Below, piece after piece: positions 36,901 through 45,329 of a stretch of DNA of 64,000 nucleotides. Positions within the stretch are counted from its first letter, which is position 1; each line of letters opens with the position of its first letter. The stretch is from Phoronis australis (Eukaryota; Phoronida; Phoronidae): contig NMRA01000100.1 of NCBI GenBank assembly GCA_002633005.1, positions 148,469-212,468 of the forward strand, given 5' to 3'. A program made the translations under genes and the position numbers. The notes under the pieces were generated by a model that searched no databases, was not told where the DNA came from, and saw only the letters and a program-made list of their open reading frames with translations.

Positions 36901-39900
36901 TGATGGAGTTTAGTGTTTAAAATGTGGACTTGGGTTACTTAAGCCAGTGTTGTACTTGTATATCACATCCTCAGGAATTGGCTGCAAAACTCAAAGCACA
37001 GTTGGAAAAAGCGAGAGAAGCTAAGAAAACGCAGCCCGTCGCGAAGGCGAAGCCCCCTGAGAAGTTGTCGGCTGAGGATGAAGAAGAGGAAGTGTTGCTA
37101 ACAAGGACGACCAAGACAGGCATGGTACTTCCTGTTGGGGAGCGACAACATCCCGCAGTAGGTGGCAAGAGGCGCAAGAAAATGAAGGTTAGATGTTAAC
37201 GATATTGTATGGCCGTATTAACGTTATTGTATGGCTGTATTAGTGATGGGAGTGCTGACGTTTGTTTTAGCAAGGCTTGTACACGTGGCTGTGGTTTTAG
37301 CTTTGATGTTCACATGGAGATGTGATTATGAAATACATGTTGTGGAACTGGGACAGTGGCTTTTGGCAAAGCAACTCCGTGACCACAGTGGCACTGTTAG
37401 TCAGCATCCTGAAGTTGGAATGAATTGTGATTTTCTGAGTCTTGGGGACAACATGCTTGGAACTAATGAGTTATGAGTTGTGTTTGCTACTTGTTGGAGG
37501 CGCTGTGAGCATTTGTTATTATTGATTTGTTCTTGTGCTGCCAAAGGTTGCCACCCACGGTAAAGATGGTAAGCGTGAACGTTACTTTGACGATGATGAC
37601 CAGCATGATCTGAAGAGTATGGTGGAGCGAGAGAAGATGGGGACCGCTGAAGACCAGAATATGATGTTTGCGCGTCTAGCTGGCCGGGTAAGTCTCTCGG
37701 GCTTTTTCCATTTCTTGATATGGGCTTGGTGAAATCCTGAAAGAGTTTAGTTAGCATTTATGTGTCCGAGAATTCCCTGTGTGTTACCACACGAGTTGGA
37801 TGTTTGCAGTAATGATCATTACTATGACTTTTTAGGGTTAGTGTGGTTTCCTGTGTTGGGATATTTATTTGCCAACTTTTCATGCTTTAAATGCCCTTAC
37901 TTGTGAATAATTCCGCTTCTTGAAACACTAGGTTATTATTTACCAACTGACTTGACCTTATGGCCACTTTTCACTACTTTTGATGGTCTTCACTATGGTC
38001 TTCCTGTTACATTACAAAAGCACTGCTTTCCAGTTGGGTGCAGTGAGCCACGAATTGGACAGTGGTAAAGATGATGAAGCAATCTAGTCTATCAATCTAC
38101 ACTGCAATGATTTTTCTCAAGTGCAAGATAATGTCTTGGGGTCTGAGAATTTTTTCTTATGAGCACAGCCCTAGAAATCGCGTTCACATTATGTCCAGGT
38201 TGTCATTCACTCCCTTGCATACATTCATTAGTAAGACCGAGCTCAGAGGAGTGGTAGACACTTTAGTGCAATGCTAGATTGTCAGCTAGTGAAACCAGGA
38301 TTTGAACCCAAGTCTCCCAAACAGGAGTCCGGAGGTCAAACCACTGAGTCTGACTGTCTTATGAATACATTGGTGGTTCAGTACTGCCCGTGTTTCCCAA
38401 CAGCTGCTTGTTGACTGACCTGCAGGTTTGTGAGAGATTCCGAACACACGGCGACACCTTTTGGAGACGTTTGGGCCGCCAGAGCTCACCGTTTATTTTT
38501 TCTTGTCTGTTGAGAAGATGGGTGTCGGCCGCGTTCCTGACTTTTTAGATATTGGTGCTACAGCTTTTGGTTTTTCTTGTAGTCTGTTGAGAAGACAGAT
38601 GATGAGTTCCAGATAGACGATGTGTTCATGAACAGAGCTAACAAGAAACAGTCAAGTTCTGTTGAAGAGGAGAGGGAACGAGCTCTAGCCATTACAGGTG
38701 GGTTGAATGGAGTCATTGGGAAGTATTGGAATGGTATTTGGGTGGTTTGAATAACACACAGAGCTCAGTGACCCTACAGCTTTGGTGATGACCAGTTTAC
38801 TATTTGCTGTCATTGATGTTGCACTCATTTCACTTCATGGATTTAATGTGACTCGTGTGTCAACACTTGAGGTCTGATTTTTTTTTATCCTGGTGATGTC
38901 TAATGAATAGAAGTAACGCCAATATGAACATTTTCATTTTGTGTGTGACGATTGTCCCTTTTTGATTTTGTCACGGGCCAAAAACTGATGTAATGTGACA
39001 TGTGATAGGGTTGATAAGGACAGTGTTGCTTTAAGTAGTTAGGAAGGAGTGACACATAGGGACCACTGACTTTGTTCATGTTTGAGTGTATAGAGACGTA
39101 TTGGAATTGAGTTGCTTACGCCTACAAACAAAACGTGTTCAAGCTAATTTACCTGGTTTGTAATGTGCGCTCCCATCTCTGTCTCAAGTTCTAATGTGGT
39201 TTAAAAATATCCAGTTCAAAATAGTTACCGGTGCACGGGGTTCCCGCGGTGCCCAGATGCACAGAGCCACAAGTTCCTAGCCAATTGTACACAAGTTGAT
39301 ATGGTTACACAAAGTTGGTTACAACGAATGTTTTAGAAACATCCTGAGAAAGTTGGTTGTAGTGTGCTTTTAACAAACTCCTGTTCACAACACGCTCCTG
39401 TTTGTGGGTCACCCACCTGCGTTTCTACAAAAGTGCCCTGGTGAATAGCACAACATGTGTGACAAGTGTTTTTGAAGCCTACTTTACGACTGCTTTGTCG
39501 TATGAAAATTGTAGCGGAAAAATACTGGACTTGTAACATTCTGATAATGACAATAAATGTGCTTGTGATGATGATTAAAAGTGACGATCCTGCATTTTTC
39601 AGAACACAAAAAGAAAGCTGCTGCATTAGAAAACTGCAGGTTTTGCTTTGAGAATGTCCCGAAACATTTGATTATAGCTATTGGTGTAAAGGTAAGTCAC
39701 ATGCTGAGAGATTTGTTGATGTTGTACTTTTTTGATTCGCTAAATTACCATTTTTTCTTAAAATGTTTGGAGTCGTTATAATATTCTGTTTTTATTGTTG
39801 CTCGAGTAGGAAGATTTGGAGTTTGAAGTGTGTTAGATGAATTCTTACGTTCCTCATTTTCGTAACCGCTACAAAATTTAAATTGTCAAAAAATAGACGC

Positions 39901-42900
39901 TGCAAGACTGCCCTTAAAGTATTGTTGATTGCCCCTTGCCTGACCATCACTGTTGTGTGGTGGGTAGGCTAGTAGGTGAAATTTTTCATTTTTTTTGGTG
40001 GTGGGGGCACTCGTACTTGTGGTATGAGGGGAAGCGAACTTAGTTGTAATGCATTTCATGCTGTACTACCTCTGACTACATTTTAGTTTTGAAAGTCTCA
40101 TAATTCTTTAAGGTTTTTACCTGTTAATAATATATTTAATTTGTCTTCAGACCTCCTGAAGCTCTCATTGTGCTTTTATGGATGTTACAGCAGTTTGCAA
40201 TGACCAGGATTTTAATCCTGATCAGCAAGCGAAGTTGTGCAAGCATAGTTGTGTTTTTGTTCAATTTGCTCTACTATTTTGAAGGGAAGTAAATCTATAA
40301 GTGTTTCCTTATAGGTGTATCTGTGCTTGCCTAACCACAAGTCACTGACTGAGGGACACTGTCTTATTGTACCTATGCAACACGTGCCATCGGGAACAGC
40401 AGTGGATGAAGACGTGTGGGAGGAAATGCAGGTAAAAATATCTGCTTATTGAACGAACTCTGTGAATTTTCTTCCATGATTTGACTTAACAGCCTCGCCA
40501 ACCAATCACTTCAGTGGTAGCCATGTTGCTAGTTCTCCCCGGCCGAAGTCGAAGAGCATACTAGGTAATTGTAGGCGTCATTCCACCCGTGCGTCCATGC
40601 AAAGAATAACACTCATCTGCTTGTAATCTTCGTGCATTTCAAAGGGGATATCGTGTTGATATATATGCCATTTTGCAACTCAACCATACTTTCCTGAGGT
40701 TTGGACCTTTCTTGATTTTCGCTTACATGTACATTTCTCAGGGGATTTGAACCAAACTTTCAAAACTGCATGTCTATGAACTATAAGCAAAACATCATTT
40801 TCCAAACTGATTGTATTTTTTTGAATTTTATCCTGTTCTTGATTTTCACGAGCTCATGACTATATGAAAAAATTCAGGCTTTGTACAACTTTTCTAGCAG
40901 TTCATTGGAATACAAAAGGAATATCATCGGCATGTCAGGATTTGATCATAGTATTTGCCCCATTGTGCCTGGTCTCGATTCTCACACTTGCATACATATT
41001 GAGAAATGCTAACACCTACAGAACCTTTGGTTAGAATATTGTTTTGAGATTGTTTTGTCTGTAACAGTGATGTCTCTGGCTTACTCATGAAACACTCACC
41101 GTTCATGTAGGTGATTTCACATGGTCTCTCGTTATCTTGTCAAACTCTCGTCGGAGGTGTGAAACTAAAAATACACATTAAACAAGCTTGTACCTCTTAA
41201 CGGACAAGGGTGGGTGCAGTGGTTTTCAGATACTGTTGAAAGCTGTACTATTTTACCCCGAGGCCATGTTTATTTTCAGGTTTTGTTTGTTTTAATTTGT
41301 ACATTTTATTCTTGACTGGTAGTGTGTTGGAAATTGTTGTACTTTAATTAATGTGCATGCTATATTTGCATTTAGTTTGTGGTAAGTCAAAAGAATGTGT
41401 TGTGACACATCAACTATCACCGCAGGTGTACCGCAAGATCCTTGTCAAGATGTTCTCTGATCGTGACGAGGACTGTTTATTTATGGAGACCGTGATGAGA
41501 CTAAAGTATCACCCTCACATGTGTATAGAGTGTGTACCCATGCCCCGGGAAGTGGGCGATATGGCACCCATCTACTTCAAGGTAAGCACTGAAAAGATAG
41601 ACGATGGGTCGTTAATAGGATTATATGTCTTGCGCAGATAAAAATTGTTATTTGCAACTAATTTCTTATAAATGCTTTCCAGTTCATTTTTATTTGGTGT
41701 ATCGTAGTGCAGAAACCAGTTACGCATGTCAAGTTGCATAAAATTCAAATCCATCTTTGGTGTGTGTGGGCTAATCATGTTTAAATTGATGTTCTGTAGA
41801 TGCTGCTTGGGCAGCTTTTCAACTACACTTTCTTTTGTTGAACTTGCTTATTGGAATTGTTGTTTAACACCACTGTGTTTTCTCACCTAGAAAGCCATCA
41901 TGGAGTCAGAGACGGAATGGGCTCAGAACAAAAAGTTGGTTGATCTCAGTGGACGGGATGTTAGAAAAGCTGTAAGTATCTATAGCTGGACATTATCAAA
42001 AAATTGGCAGTAAAGTATAACTAAATATAATAGGATATAAAATCCTGGCATATTGCGGAGCTATAATTATCAAATTCGTTATACAGTTACTAGGTTTTTG
42101 TGAGGGTTGTTTATCTGTGATTTAATCTATGTGGCACTTGACTGTTATCATGTCTTGTTTCTGTTTCAGGTTCCTAAAGGATTTCCATATTTCTCGGTAG
42201 ACTTTGGCAATCAGAGTGGCTTTGCTCATGTCATTGAAGATGAGCAGGTGTTCCCCAGTTATTTTGGAAAGGTTGGTGCTTTTGATCTATTGCCACCCTG
42301 AGTTTTCATGCTTCCATATATTGATATATGGTTGCATATTTCCCTCATCTCTGTCCGACGTCCACAGGTTTGACCTTTGTCTGGTCAGCGACCTCTGCTG
42401 TATCTCCTAAACCCCTTGTAGGATCAATGCGAAATTTGGCAAATTCATTCCTGTCGTCAAAATGGATGACAGCGCCTTTCAGAGGGATCCTACTACCGCC
42501 GTGCCCCCTAGTAGGAATTTTAGTATTTGTGTTTGCATCGGTATCTTTGAGGTTCCTTCACAGATTTTTGTGAAATTTGGCTAACAGGTATCTATTGAAA
42601 AGATGATAACCCCTTTTTGTTTTTGCAGGAACACGATATATTTTGTGGAATTTTTACTGTTGTCGTGTTTTTGGCGTGCACTTTGGTTGGTGCAAAACAC
42701 TTCAAAGAAAGAAAGCTAGCAGATGTTTTTGAATTGAGAAGAGCATAGCTGATGCAATTTTCAGATGGCTCCAACAACATTGGCACCTGCTAGTGCTGCT
42801 GTACCTCTTAAACTCTTTGCAGTATTTTTGTGAAATTTGGCTACTGTAGTATATTCCCATGAACATGGCCAGCAAATGAAAACGTTCAGACTGAGCCAAT

Positions 42901-43900
42901 TACTGTTGTTCCCCCAAGTGGCATTTTTTTTCCTTACCAGTTCCCGTGTATCTTCGGAGTTCCTTCACGAATTTGCATGAACTTTTGGGAAGTAGGTTTC
43001 CATTAAGGAGACAAGGATGTCTTCCCATTTTCTGGCATATTCAATTGATTGCGTATGCCACCTTGTGGCCATTTTTATCAATTTCTAGTCTGGTTTTTGA
43101 CATCCACTCCTCTGCCGTCCAAACTTCTCTTAGGATCATTAAGGAAGTTGGCAAAAACGATGATTCTGAAACTGATCCTTCTTCTGTGGCACCCCTGATT
43201 GGCATTTTGTTTGTTTTACTCCTCCTTAAGTGTGCTCTGTATGCGATGCACACGGTGAATGCTTATCAATGGTTCACGTTGGTCTTTTATTTAGTTTGAA
43301 TTAGCGTATATTAGTAACAGATACTGACAGGAAAAAACTGCGATTACAAAGTGTCTAATTATGGAAGAACAATCAGGTTATTAATGATACCAACTCTAAT
43401 TGTGCACGCTATCTTCCAAGTTTTATTCCTATCTCATTATACTTTTATCCAGAAGCTCTTATTCTCTCCATATACAGACTTGTTGCAGATTATCTAGATC
43501 TCAACTTCTTATTTAGAACAAGCAGGATAGGCTACTGGCTTGTTTTGGTGTGAAACGTTACTCAGATTATGGGTGAACATTTTACGTTGGAATGTAGGGA
43601 AAAAGCCAACAAGAATACAGACGCAGTTCATTGATAAATTGGTGGTATCACTGCAAAAGGCCACTGAGAAAGTAGGTGTAGTTGAACTGTATTAATGTAG
43701 CGCAACGTGGTAAGGCTTATTGTGACAATTTCTTTTGTAAGGAAATTATTGGTGGAATGCTTGATGTGGACACCAGACTGTGGAGAAAGCCGCAAAAGGA
43801 AAGCTTCGACGACCAGCGTCAGAAAGTTTTACAGTTCGCCGAGTGGTGGAAGCCATATGATTGGACGCAGAAGCTGAAGCAGGACAAGGACAGTGACTGA
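3863..43900 (+). CDS. CWF19L2: CWF19-like protein 2 (CwfJ family spliceosome protein), complete 17-exon gene
   Basis: CWF19L2 is a nuclear CwfJ-family protein found with late and intron-lariat spliceosomes; the related yeast Drn1 works with the debranching enzyme. Seventeen GT-AG exons join without a break to 2691 nt, 896 residues, matching the roughly 890 residues usual for animal family members. Order of parts: basic N-terminal helix (1-66, with DDKWMLPSV); lysine block (67-99); DPFGG-type segment around [14 protein letters not shown] (129-142); conserved NPYWKDGG (178-185); arginine-serine domain (about 286-349); three SWKKK/GWKKK-FLKPGE repeats; CwfJ C-terminal domain 1 (about 660-780) with C674-x2-C677 and the HIT-like [11 protein letters not shown] (706-716); domain 2 (about 790-890) with PYFSVDFG and [12 protein letters not shown]. 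Introns are phase 0 except 7 and 11 (phase 1). In-frame ATGs upstream (from 3776) would lengthen the N terminus. Methionine 3863 is preferred for its Kozak context and the MAA start. Confidence 0.93.
4125..4290 (-). mobile_element. tRNA-derived SINE, family 2, copy 1
   Basis: It shares a long stretch with 38205-38360, including AGTAAGACCGAGCTCAGAGG and GTCTCCCAAACAGGAG. On the minus strand it carries a polymerase III B-box-like GGTTCGAATCCTGG, indicating a tRNA-derived head. It sits just downstream of CWF19L2 exon 1. Confidence 0.6.
4399..5162. mobile_element. 764-bp inverted-repeat DNA transposon (non-autonomous) with 8-bp target duplication
   Basis: The left terminus starts GGTAATTGTTTACAATATGA at 4399 and its inverted copy ends at 5162; the matching continues through ACGACAATGACTTAG. 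A perfect 8-bp direct repeat CATGTTGC flanks it (4391-4398 and 5163-5170). Sub-terminal inverted similarity (GATACCGCCATG at about 4557 against CATGGCGGTATTAC at 4984) shows long arms. No transposase ORF is present. An 8-bp duplication is typical of hAT, P or Merlin superfamilies; the terminus does not decide between them. Confidence 0.8.
5163..6727. other. intron 1 segment with a GC-richer, transposon-like remnant
   Basis: From about 5560 to 6560 the DNA is GC-richer than its surroundings. It holds adjoining minus-strand open frames (5778-6083 with [20 protein letters not shown], and 5561-5776), suggestive of a coiled-coil retroelement protein, but no family was recognised. The rest shows nothing. 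Confidence 0.35.
6728..7156. repeat. two-copy tandem duplication of about 208 bp
   Basis: Unit 1 (6728-6935) and unit 2 (6936-7156) align throughout, both starting CTCCAACAAT and ending with TTTGTAGGCCATGGGAGCT. Small indels separate them. It lies in CWF19L2 intron 1. Confidence 0.85.
7157..8100. other. intron 1 DNA with no recognised feature
   Basis: Ordinary AT-rich sequence. A patch around 7690-7900 contains G runs and CCCCTGAGCCC-like motifs, but no repeat boundary could be fixed. Confidence 0.4.
8101..9522. mobile_element. 1.42-kb DNA transposon with perfect 24-bp terminal inverted repeats
   Basis: The 24 bases at 8103-8126 (starting CCGTATTCGCCGTAATAACC) are an exact inverted copy of 9497-9520, and TA flanks both ends (8101-8102, 9521-9522). 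Sub-terminal GCGCTTATTATAA and ACGCTTATAGG form a second inverted pair. Internal short ORFs (8500-8724, 8733-8969) resemble no transposase, so this appears non-autonomous. It lies between the receptor gene's 3' end and CWF19L2 exon 1. Confidence 0.82.
9744..12925 (-). CDS. somatomedin-B / Methuselah-like seven-transmembrane receptor, single coding exon (split by assembly duplication)
   Basis: This is a plasma-membrane receptor of the adhesion/secretin-like (7tm_2) type, ligand unknown. As assembled there are two ORFs, 11618-12925 and 9744-11621, sharing near-identical sequence. Removing 11675-12435 (one N plus a 760-bp repeat) leaves one frame of 2421 nt, 806 residues. Parts: signal peptide (about 1-20); proline-rich linker; cysteine-rich somatomedin-B-like domain (45-86, with [17 protein letters not shown]); ectodomain with [10 protein letters not shown] and [11 protein letters not shown] cysteine motifs and many N-glycosylation sites (about 90-495); seven membrane helices (about 499-752, with [12 protein letters not shown] in helix 3 and [13 protein letters not shown] in helix 6); serine/threonine-rich tail (753-806). 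No GPS autoproteolysis motif is visible, which favours a Methuselah-like over a classical adhesion receptor. The gene lies antisense inside CWF19L2 intron 1. Confidence 0.88.
10915..11674. repeat. left copy of un-merged contig overlap (ends at the N)
   Basis: These 760 bases align without gaps to 11676-12435 (constant offset 761), with about 19 substitutions counted by eye. The copy ends exactly at the base before the N at 11675, and its partner starts at the base after. This is the signature of two haplotype contigs whose ends overlap but were joined end to end. Confidence 0.93.
11675..11675. other. single-N scaffold join
   Basis: One unresolved base separates the two overlap copies; it marks a contig join rather than an unknown nucleotide in the genome. 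Confidence 0.9.
11676..12435. repeat. right copy of un-merged contig overlap (starts after the N)
   Basis: This is the partner of 10915-11674. It introduces a spurious frame change (761 is not a multiple of three) that splits the receptor gene; the substitutions between copies leave the frame open. Confidence 0.93.
12939..12945 (-). other. probable 3' splice site for a non-coding first exon of the receptor gene
   Basis: Reading the minus strand, TTTGTAATTTCAG ends at 12940, 14 bases before the receptor start ATG (12925). This is a plausible acceptor, suggesting that the coding exon is preceded by an untranslated exon further right. The donor was not identified. Confidence 0.4.
14616..14683. 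repeat. two-copy 34-bp tandem repeat
   Basis: GGCCTACTTCAGGGG plus AAATGACCCCTGTATC is repeated twice at 34-bp spacing with one or two differences. Within each unit AGGGG and CCCCT can pair. Confidence 0.75.
18159..18332. repeat. 23-bp minisatellite, about 7.5 copies
   Basis: The unit CTGGTTAGGCACCCACAGCC (with GG and a linking base) is repeated head to tail. Two interspersed units carry GGTGAAGCA instead of GGTTAGGCA. Confidence 0.9.
20288..20463. repeat. 43-bp minisatellite, four identical copies
   Basis: Units start at 20288, 20331, 20374 and 20417 with CTTTACATGGTATATTAACT and are identical to the base by eye, followed by a truncated fifth. Perfect identity points to recent expansion. 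Confidence 0.93.
22329..22378. repeat. TG/TGGG simple repeat
   Basis: A run of GTGTGGGTGGATGGGTGTG-type sequence in intron 1. Confidence 0.8.
23272..23379 (+). CDS. CWF19L2: CWF19L2 exon 2
   Basis: Acceptor TTTTATTTTCAG, donor GTAAAT, 36 codons, phase 0 both sides. It contains [20 protein letters not shown], the family's N-terminal tryptophan motif. Confidence 0.92.
26842..27110 (+). mobile_element. tRNA-derived SINE, family 1, with 13-bp target duplications
   Basis: The body at 26855-27097 starts GAGGCAGTGTGGCCTGATTG and has a B box GGTTCGAGTCCC, then a non-tRNA tail containing GCGAGGCCTGCGCACGTCTG and a T-rich end. Perfect direct repeats TAACTCGACATTA flank it at 26842-26854 and 27098-27110, proof of insertion by target-primed reverse transcription. 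A related tail occurs at 44401-44498. It inserted within CWF19L2 intron 2. Confidence 0.88.
27829..27864. repeat. CAT/CAC trinucleotide microsatellite
   Basis: About twelve CAT/CAC units (TCATCATCGTCATCATCATC and on) in intron 2. Confidence 0.9.
28671..28769 (+). CDS. CWF19L2: CWF19L2 exon 3 (lysine-rich)
   Basis: Acceptor TTAATTGGTAG, donor GTAAGT, 33 codons. Nearly all residues are lysine, with a few histidines and a serine tail SSSSES, so it is probably a nuclear localisation signal. The coding strand is a purine-rich AAG run that might be mistaken for simple repeat. Confidence 0.88.
28770..31852. other. CWF19L2 introns 3 and 4
   Basis: Apart from exon 4 (30136-30222) this is unremarkable AT-rich intron sequence with chance open frames. 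Confidence 0.6.
30136..30222 (+). CDS. CWF19L2: CWF19L2 exon 4
   Basis: Acceptor TTTATTGCAG, donor GTAAGT, 29 codons. It encodes the acidic-serine linker [20 protein letters not shown] and nine further residues. Confidence 0.9.
31853..31975 (+). CDS. CWF19L2: CWF19L2 exon 5
   Basis: Acceptor TTGTGCCTTTGCAG, donor GTAGTT, 41 codons. It encodes [20 protein letters not shown] followed by a charged helix, the conserved segment that precedes the NPYWKDGG motif in the family. Confidence 0.93.
32683..32874 (+). CDS. CWF19L2: CWF19L2 exon 6
   Basis: Acceptor TTCTTTCTTCAG, donor GTGAGT, 64 codons. It contains [17 protein letters not shown] and the helix [20 protein letters not shown], both well conserved in CWF19L2. 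Confidence 0.94.
33055..34641 (+). mobile_element. long repeat element A with internal tandem units, in CWF19L2 intron 6
   Basis: It begins TGCGCCCACATATTTATATG, a small palindrome, and ends near GCATTTGTTGGCACATTTCA and CGCTCCGCGTTGCTCTTGT. Elements at 42307-43290 and 53441-55131 share this organisation. Four internal units (marker GTGCCCCCTAGTGG or variant at 33171, 33546, 33998 and 34423) repeat phrases such as CTGTATCTCCTAAACC and TTCGACTACTGTGGCACCTC. The terminal TGCGCCCACATAT / ATATGTGGGCGCA pair seen in copy B suggests a non-autonomous DNA transposon. It takes up most of intron 6 (32875-34818). Confidence 0.75.
34819..35482 (+). CDS. CWF19L2: CWF19L2 exon 7 (arginine-serine domain)
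   Basis: The largest exon, 664 nt, phase 0 to phase 1, acceptor TTTGATTTCAG and donor GTAAGT. It encodes an arginine-serine domain (about residues 286-349, with runs such as [15 protein letters not shown]) and then three imperfect copies of a glycine/lysine module: [21 protein letters not shown] and [13 protein letters not shown]. Arginine-serine domains mediate contacts with splicing factors and are phosphorylated; their length varies between species. Confidence 0.93.
36098..36252 (+). CDS. CWF19L2: CWF19L2 exon 8
   Basis: Acceptor TTCGCTTTCAG, donor GTTAGT, phase 1 to 0. The first codon is GAC, completed from exon 7. It encodes a serine-rich stretch and then [20 protein letters not shown], a conserved helix before the CwfJ region. 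Confidence 0.92.
36975..37187 (+). CDS. CWF19L2: CWF19L2 exon 9
   Basis: Acceptor CACATCCTCAG, donor GTTAGA, 71 codons. It encodes the helix [18 protein letters not shown], an acidic patch ([20 protein letters not shown]) and the basic end GGKRRKKMK. Confidence 0.92.
37547..37687 (+). CDS. CWF19L2: CWF19L2 exon 10
   Basis: Acceptor CTGCCAAAG (weak pyrimidine tract), donor GTAAGT, 47 codons. It contains [20 protein letters not shown], a strongly conserved CWF19L2 motif that fixes the frame. Confidence 0.91.
38205..38360 (-). mobile_element. tRNA-derived SINE, family 2, copy 2
   Basis: It aligns with 4125-4290 (TCCCTTGCATACATTCATTA, AGACCGAGCTCAGAGGAGT, GTCTCCCAAACAGGAG). The minus strand has a B box GGGTTCAAATCCTGG. 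It is located in CWF19L2 intron 10. Confidence 0.65.
38583..38697 (+). CDS. CWF19L2: CWF19L2 exon 11
   Basis: Acceptor GTTTTTCTTGTAG, donor GTGGGT, phase 0 to 1. It encodes [20 protein letters not shown] and a glutamate/arginine helix leading into the CwfJ domain. Confidence 0.91.
39603..39691 (+). CDS. CWF19L2: CWF19L2 exon 12 (start of CwfJ domain 1)
   Basis: Acceptor CTGCATTTTTCAG, donor GTAAGT, phase 1 to 0. It encodes [20 protein letters not shown] with the paired cysteines 674 and 677 that open CwfJ C-terminal domain 1. Confidence 0.94.
39692..41425. other. CWF19L2 introns 12 and 13
   Basis: Only exon 13 (40315-40431) is recognisable here; the remainder is ordinary intron DNA. Confidence 0.6.
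40315..40431 (+). CDS. CWF19L2: CWF19L2 exon 13 (HIT-like motif)
   Basis: Acceptor GTTTCCTTATAG, donor GTAAAA, 39 codons. It encodes [20 protein letters not shown] and QHVPSG; the G-H-x4-P-x2-H arrangement resembles the histidine triad fold to which CwfJ domain 1 is related. Confidence 0.94.
41426..41581 (+). CDS. CWF19L2: CWF19L2 exon 14
   Basis: Acceptor TATCACCGCAG, donor GTAAGC, 52 codons. It ends [17 protein letters not shown], the conserved close of CwfJ domain 1. Confidence 0.94.
41891..41971 (+). CDS. CWF19L2: CWF19L2 exon 15
   Basis: Acceptor TTTTCTCACCTAG, donor GTAAGT, 27 codons. It encodes [20 protein letters not shown] and the beginning of CwfJ domain 2. Confidence 0.94.
42170..42271 (+). 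CDS. CWF19L2: CWF19L2 exon 16 (CwfJ domain 2)
   Basis: Acceptor TTTCTGTTTCAG, donor GTTGGT, 34 codons. It encodes [20 protein letters not shown] and [13 protein letters not shown], the signature of CwfJ C-terminal domain 2. Confidence 0.95.
42307..43290 (+). mobile_element. long repeat element C (shorter, diverged) in CWF19L2 intron 16
   Basis: It starts CTTCCATATATTGATATATG, the same small palindrome position as elements A and B, followed by CCCTCATCTCTGTCCGACGT. It carries GTGCCCCCTAGTAGG at about 42502 and TGCCACCTTGTGGCC at about 43059. It ends with a decayed CTTAAGTGTGCTCTGTATGC. Orientation matches A and B. Confidence 0.65.
43742..43900 (+). CDS. CWF19L2: CWF19L2 exon 17 (last coding exon)
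   Basis: Acceptor TTTCTTTTGTAAG, 52 codons and TGA at 43898-43900. It encodes [20 protein letters not shown] and [12 protein letters not shown] near the C terminus. The stop codon lies in the first unit of a 52-bp triplicate repeat (43891-44048). Confidence 0.95.
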   Translation, partial: EIIGGMLDVDTRLWRKPQKESFDDQRQKVLQFAEWWKPYDWTQKLKQDKDSD

Positions 43901-44048
43901 GACAGTATTTAGAACTACTGGTTCTAGCTATGTACTGTCTTTCAGTGACTGAGACAGTATTTAGAACTACTGATTCTAGCTATGTATTGTCTTTCAGTGA
44001 CTGAGACAGTATTTAGAACTACTGATTCTAGCTATGTATTGTCTTTCA
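43891..44048 (+). repeat. 52-bp triplicate spanning the CWF19L2 stop codon
   Basis: Three units start at 43891, 43943 and 43995 with CAGTGACTGAGACAGTATTT. Unit 1 contains the stop codon (43898-43900); units 2 and 3 differ from it by one or two bases. Each unit ends TGTCTTTCAG, an acceptor-like sequence followed by the same TGACTGA. Confidence 0.93.
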
Positions 44049-45329
44049 ATTAAGAAGCTGCCTTCTGTCAATGAAGCAAACATTTTATTAAGATCAACTT
44101 GTTCCCGAGACCAGTTTTGCAACAATGAGTGGTCTGTTTCTGAAAGTTGATAATAGCAGGATGTTTCGATTTATTCATTTCTACTTTACATATGAGGTAT
44201 GAAAAGTAGAGCATCTGCTGACGTGATTCATCACTTGGTGCTTAGTTTCTTCTTCAAACTTTTTGTGTACTTTACGGTGTAGTGTATCCTAAGCATTCTG
44301 CACCATCTGAGAACAGGGCGAAGAGTTTTCGAAGTTGTATACGTCATAAGAGTTTGTCCATTTTAATGAATGAGTCGAGCAGACTTTTACAGGGCTCGTG
44401 TTTTTAGCTCAGATATTTTGTGGAATGGGCTCAACCATGAGGCCTGTGCACGTCTGATGCACCACAAATGACAGACCGTTTGCACTCTTTTTTTTTAAGA
44501 ATGCTTTGTTATGTTTGCTTAGGATAAAGTGAGTGTTGTATGACCATTTCGGGCATTAGTTTTATGGCAAAAGTCTAACGAGTTTGCTGTAATTTTTTAG
44601 ACTCCCTGATTACATTTGGCATGTTGCCTTTATTTCTCATGGAATACTTCAAATACTTGCACCAAATGAGGCAAGTATTTTAACTGGATGTCTGTCCTTG
44701 AACTGTCCTTCGTTGCTTGAGATGTAAAGCATCAATTAATTTACTTTCTGTAGCTGTTGTCTGAGATCTGAACTGAGTTGCATTAATTTGCAACTGTGTA
44801 GGCACTAGACGAAAAGGTGCGGAAGGCATTGTGTCCTTTTATTTCAGAGTGAAAAAAATAATTTCTGTGATGACACTACAATGCAATTTGGTACAAATTG
44901 TGCTGAGGTGCATGATAAGGCAGTCTACTGAGGCGCTCTTTTTACGAGCTTTGTTGAGACTATCTCAGGTCTAGAGAAGTGGTCTGATTTGACAGTCTAA
45001 CTCTGCTCAAAAATGCTGAGTCCAATTCTTGCAGAACACTTGTAAAATTCACTTGCTATCTTCGCACATCTTCAACAATTCTTGCGTATCCAACCAGCGA
45101 GGTCCATTAACTAGTCACGCATCACATTGCTGTAAACATTCCTCACCAATAAGCTCTCAGCCTGTGGGCCATGGCTATAGTGTGCTACATACTTCCCAAA
45201 CTTGGACCAAGAATTTGCTTGGACATGTAATAATCAACAGAAAATCACAGGGAATGTCCTTCAGGGTCAATTGAATTTGATTTTGGCATTTTTCACGCGA
45301 AAAAAAACATCATAGCATATCATAGATCA
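44049..45329. other. CWF19L2 3' flank
   Basis: Presumed 3' untranslated region and flank. No AATAAA hexamer was found in the first kilobase. It includes a SINE tail fragment at 44401-44498. Confidence 0.45.
44401..44498 (+). mobile_element. tail fragment of tRNA-SINE family 1
   Basis: TTTTTAGCTCAGATATTTTG, ATGAGGCCTGTGCACGTCTG and ACAGACCGTTTGCACTC with a final T run match the 3' part of the SINE at 26842-27110. The tRNA head is missing. Confidence 0.7.
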
